Positions 61,127-64,000 of a DNA stretch of 64,000 nucleotides are shown in pieces (the stretch's first letter is position 1; every line of letters begins with the position of its first letter). The notes under the pieces were generated by a model. That model saw only the letters and a program-made list of their open reading frames with translations. It searched no databases and had not been told where the DNA came from. Source of the stretch: Ardenticatenaceae bacterium. Lineage in GTDB: Bacteria; Chloroflexota; Anaerolineae; Promineifilales; Promineifilaceae. A program made the position numbers and the translations under genes. The stretch lies in contig JACKBT010000019.1 of NCBI GenBank assembly GCA_020634415.1, positions 1 to 64,000 on the forward strand. The letters are read 5' to 3'.

Positions 61127-61354
61127 ATGATTGAGGCTGAGTTGGAAAGAATGAGTGACCTGATTGATGCGGTTTTGGAGCGTTATGGGCTGAACGGCCG
61201 TGTGTGCGGTGGCTATGTGGCTGGCAATGGCATTCTGTTTTCATTGCATGATGGGACGTTTGTAAGGGAAACGGCCGTTTTGGATGAGATTCAGAAAACA
61301 CTGGGGGCTAGGCAGATTGTTACAGCCCCAGGCGCGGTAATGGTACAAGCTTAG
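61127..61354 (+). CDS. Small protein resembling the FtsK beta-type domain
   Basis: The 75-residue protein reads LIDAVLERYGLNGRVCGGYVAGNGILFSL and ARQIVTAPGAVMVQ (shown in parts). The strand pattern with RV.GG....I.F.L resembles the small domain that precedes the motor in some FtsK/SpoIIIE-like translocases. That similarity is from memory and weak. No motor gene is in the window. It could serve as an adaptor for a conjugative or partition ATPase. The ribosome site is poor (GTGAAGCACC). Confidence 0.45.
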   Translation: MIEAELERMSDLIDAVLERYGLNGRVCGGYVAGNGILFSLHDGTFVRETAVLDEIQKTLGARQIVTAPGAVMVQA

Positions 61355-61360
61355 TAAATC

Positions 61361-61395
61361 AAGTCGGATAAGCGTGTGATGCTCTTATCCGGCTT
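61361..61395 (+). terminator. Hairpin before the recombinase gene
   Basis: AAGTCGGATAAG and CTTATCCGGCTT pair around an 11-nt loop with a single mismatch or wobble. No long T-run follows. It may limit read-through into the recombinase gene. Confidence 0.5.
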
Positions 61396-61416
61396 GTATC
61401 GAAAAAGGATTAAACA

Positions 61417-62859
61417 ATGACTGAAAAAGCAGTTTTATACGCAAGGGTGAGTGGTGATGATAGCAAGTATGCAACATCCGGCATTGATAGCCAGTTAGAG
61501 GACTGCCAAAAGTACGCTAAGGAAAAGGGCTACATAATTGTAGGCAAGTTTTTTGAAGAAAAAGACCGGCAGACATCTGGTGCAGTCTGGTTGCCTGAAT
61601 TGGAAAAGGTCTTGAAGTTGGCGGAACAAGAGGCATTTGATGTGTTGGTTGTACGCGAGGTAGATAGATTAGCACGTAATCGGTTTAAACAATTGTCCGT
61701 AGAAAACAGTTTGGAATCATGTGGAATCAAAGTCGAATACGTCATCGGCCAATTCGAGGATTCAGCATCGGGACGGTTATTGAAAGGAATGATGGGGGAG
61801 TTTGCAGAATTTGAGCGGGAACTCATTAGAGAGCGAACAATTCGCGGCATTGAAAACTCGGTAAGGGCGGGTAATGTCAGAATTGGGGGAAGTAATGCGC
61901 CATATGGTTATGATATTGTCAAGATAAACGGCCGTCGTACATTGAAGGTTAATGAACAGGAAGCAGCAGTGATTCGCTTAATGTTCGATCTATATGTAAA
62001 TCATCACTACAGTCTAAACAGCATTGTCAATTATTTGAATAAGCATAATGTGCCAAAACCATCAAAAGGCAACAACCATAAAGCGGCTCAACACAAGACC
62101 AGGAAACTAGGGTGGGGAATTGGAACACTGTATGCAATGTTCTGTAATGAAGTTTATGTGGGTCGCTGGTATTATCGTAAGACTAAGCAAATCAAAGATC
62201 CTAAGACTGGCAAAAAAATGCGTGTCAAACGTCCCAAAAGTGAATGGATACTAGTAGAAGTGCCCGGAATTTTGAGCGAGGAAATTTTTGACAAAGCAAC
62301 TGACCGTTTAGAAGAAAATAGGCAAAAAATGGGTAAGCATCGCAAATACTTTTATGCGTTGGGTGGTATGCTCAAATGTGGTCATTGTCAGAAAAGCATG
62401 ACAGGTCTCACTTTTGTTAAAGGCAGATTACGGGGTCAACATTACTTGTGTAATGCAACCCATAATCACAAACGTTATGGATATAAATGTGATAATGCTA
62501 CTTATTGTGCAGAAGACGTTGAGAATAGTGTATGGTTTTGGATTAAGTCAATCCTACTTTCCCCTAAACAACTTAGCGATGCCTTGGCTCAATATCAAGA
62601 AAAACAGTTGGCAGTTCAGGAACCTGTTCAGCGGATGATTGCAGCTAATCGGGAAAAGCTGAATGATTTTATAGGTGAGAAAAAGCGTTTAGTTAAGGCA
62701 TATAAGGCTGGTATACTTGAACTGGATGACATTGCTTCGGAAAAAACTGAACTAGACAAAAATATTCATGAGTTACAGGAAGCGATAGGGGCCACTAACT
62801 TTGCAGATTTCACTCAGAGGCTTGCTCCGGTAAGTTCGAGATATAAATCGGCAGGCTGA
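61417..62859 (+). CDS. Large serine recombinase, C-terminus probably truncated
   Basis: The 480-residue protein has the resolvase domain with nucleophile Ser12 in YARVSGDDSK, VVREVDRLARNR near 82-93 and GMMGEFAEFERELIRERT. A Recombinase domain follows (GGSNAPYGYDIVKINGRR ... GTLYAMFCNEVYVGRW), then a zinc ribbon (LKCGHCQKSM ... YLCNATH) and a coiled coil. Large serine recombinases integrate and excise elements at att sites. Family members normally continue past the LDKNIHELQEA coiled coil with a further segment. Here the frame ends after NFADFTQRL in sequence shared with the convergent transposase remnant, so an insertion has probably removed the last residues. Activity may be lost. Confidence 0.88.
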   Translation: MTEKAVLYARVSGDDSKYATSGIDSQLEDCQKYAKEKGYIIVGKFFEEKDRQTSGAVWLPELEKVLKLAEQEAFDVLVVREVDRLARNRFKQLSVENSLESCGIKVEYVIGQFEDSASGRLLKGMMGEFAEFERELIRERTIRGIENSVRAGNVRIGGSNAPYGYDIVKINGRRTLKVNEQEAAVIRLMFDLYVNHHYSLNSIVNYLNKHNVPKPSKGNNHKAAQHKTRKLGWGIGTLYAMFCNEVYVGRWYYRKTKQIKDPKTGKKMRVKRPKSEWILVEVPGILSEEIFDKATDRLEENRQKMGKHRKYFYALGGMLKCGHCQKSMTGLTFVKGRLRGQHYLCNATHNHKRYGYKCDNATYCAEDVENSVWFWIKSILLSPKQLSDALAQYQEKQLAVQEPVQRMIAANREKLNDFIGEKKRLVKAYKAGILELDDIASEKTELDKNIHELQEAIGATNFADFTQRLAPVSSRYKSAG

Positions 62860-64000
62860 TAGCCAAGTCTGAATTTCTGATGAAGCCAATCAATAAAATG
62901 ACACCAATGAATCGCCTGTACTTGACGCCAAGCATCACCAATAGTGGTGTGTCGGCCAGTCTGCTGCTGCTGTCGATACCGCTCTTGGTCAAGAAAGTAG
63001 TAAGCAGCCATAACCAAAGTCCAGAAGCGACAAATGGCATTGGCGGTCATCAGCTGGTATTGGTCCAAGCCCAGAATCTCTTTGGTATCAGCAAAAAGTA
63101 CCTCAATATCCCATCGAGTAGCAATATGCTGCAACAACAGGTCACGATTGGCCGTCAAATCAGACGAGGCCCAGAAACGAATCTTGTCTTTTTTGTCTTC
63201 CTCTTCAATCTGACCTCGAATGATGACCAGTTGAGCCTTGTACAACTTCTTGATGCGGGTTGTTATCACATGAATATAGACCCATCGCTCTTGGTTACTG
63301 GGCCAGCGGACATAGTGCCAATCGGCCTCAGACAAACTGTGAGCATATTCATCCACTCGTTGCCAATACCAACCCTTTCTCCGCCTGGGAGTCTTCTATA
63401 CGGAGGTAACGATTGCATTTGAGACCGCTGGTGATAAGAAACCCCGTTGCCGAGCCGTGCGCCAAATCCGTTTGCACGTGTACCAGGTATCCAACAAGAC
63501 ATGGTTACCGTATCGGGTACTGGCTCAAAGGTGGCGATGTTTTCTACCATGAGGTCAATCTTGCTGGCAAAAGGAATGCCTTCATCTGCACAGACAGCTT
63601 TTTGCCGATACATCTGCGGCGGCAAAGGACAACGCTGTCCCAACAAGAGGTACAAATCCCTGTACCAAACTATGTCCTGTAACCCGTTTGCCCTCTGTGC
63701 TAGAGTGATGTCGTCCCAAGCCTTCCATCTTTTGCCTCGTTCTTGCTTATGGTCGAGTCATCCCCTATCAAGTAACCTGTCACGACGGTTTTCTTAGGTC
63801 TGCCCCTTCCTTACCACGACGCTTTCGCTTCAATCGGACTTGTTCTGCTTGGACTTGTCTTCTCATCTCTTGCTGGAATTGGTCTTGCCAGCCCTGGCTA
63901 ACATCTTCAGCCGACCATGGGTGCTTGGCTCATAAAACGGCTCACTCCCGACAAACTAATCGAAGCTGTCACCTGGCGCAACAAGCCCGTCATTGTCCCA
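62814..64000 (-). pseudogene. Frameshifted IS701/IS4-type transposase remnant, cut by window end
   Basis: Read on the minus strand from the window edge, transposase fragments appear in different frames: TGYLIGDDSTISK (first catalytic Asp region) near 63760, then VPDTVTM, LLDTWYTCKRIWRTARQRGFL near 63450-63510, ITSGLKCNRYLRIED and finally an intact C-terminal 180 residues (62814-63356) with RWDIEVLFADTKEILGLDQYQ holding the catalytic Glu. At least two to three frameshifts separate them, so no active enzyme can be made. The terminal inverted repeats were not identified. It lies tail to tail with the recombinase and overlaps its end. Confidence 0.8.
62814..64000. mobile_element. Insertion-sequence remnant at the right end
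   Basis: This is the DNA covered by the decayed IS701/IS4-type transposase. Its left boundary lies near 62.81 kb, where the recombinase reading frame loses family similarity. The right boundary is beyond the window. Confidence 0.65.

Noticed and set aside
63413..63797. Plus-strand frames opposite the transposase
   Set aside because: They are shadows of the frameshifted minus-strand transposase.

Overview
The window looks like chromosomal DNA of a filamentous-type Chloroflexota bacterium (Anaerolineae/Caldilineae-like is my best guess) carrying a large integrated element. The placement rests on the very frequent palindrome ACGGCCGT in all compartments, an nSTAND/WD40 receptor, a pre-peptidase-like/cadherin-like secreted protein ending in a short YLPFV tail, and intergenic spacers full of inverted repeats. 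No rRNA, tRNA or CRISPR array was found.

1-22.4 kb, chromosomal backbone. A truncated metallo-beta-lactamase-fold hydrolase; the methionine genes metY-like and metA; an alpha/beta hydrolase; a TspO/MBR-like membrane protein; a YprB-like DEDD exonuclease; an esterase-like lipoprotein lacking its serine nucleophile; a secreted adhesin-like protein; a 5-kb envelope-type locus (membrane protein, TAT-exported sulfatase-fold protein without the formylglycine motif, DsbA-like thioredoxin, small membrane protein, type I phosphodiesterase-like protein); ppa, cysS, a DUF3592 protein, trpB, a WD40 lipoprotein and a tandem Nudix pair whose first copy is truncated.

22.4-23.55 kb, a gene-free boundary packed with strong hairpins. 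Two of them share an identical 16-nt loop on unrelated stems.

23.55-35.7 kb, plus-strand module of the element: a DUF4326 protein, a 790-residue protein whose motif order recalls two-barrel (QDE-1/YonO-type) RNA polymerases, SSB, a SWIM-finger protein, small unknown proteins, a DUF2958 protein, and a 1494-residue fusion of adenine methyltransferase, SNF2-type helicase and J-domain.

35.9-55.9 kb, an inverted (minus-strand) defence island: a GmrSD-like DUF262/HNH protein, an Mrr_N winged-helix protein, a pair of paralogues of which one ends in an EAD7-like effector-associated domain, a four-TM protein, a GIY-YIG-like protein, an Eco57I-like methyltransferase fused to a Schlafen AlbA_2 domain, a PLD-nuclease/SNF2 helicase, and a 1661-residue nSTAND-TM-WD40 protein.

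56.1-62.9 kb, plus-strand module again: a ribbon-helix-helix protein and a lambda O/P-like replication pair. Iteron-like 21-bp repeats lie inside the initiator gene, and a second, almost identical array lies inside the methyltransferase-helicase gene at 34.6 kb. A small zinc-ribbon protein, an excisionase-like HTH protein, a possible structured RNA with its own terminator, a membrane protein and a large serine recombinase follow.

62.8 kb to the end: a frameshifted IS701/IS4-type transposase remnant that abuts and probably truncates the recombinase.

My reading is that 23.5-62.9 kb is one plasmid-like integrative element. Its own genes (SSB, helicase, possible polymerase or primase, initiator, loader, recombinase) run on the plus strand, and the defence genes are cargo inserted in the opposite orientation. 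This is inference from gene content and orientation; attachment sites were not identified.
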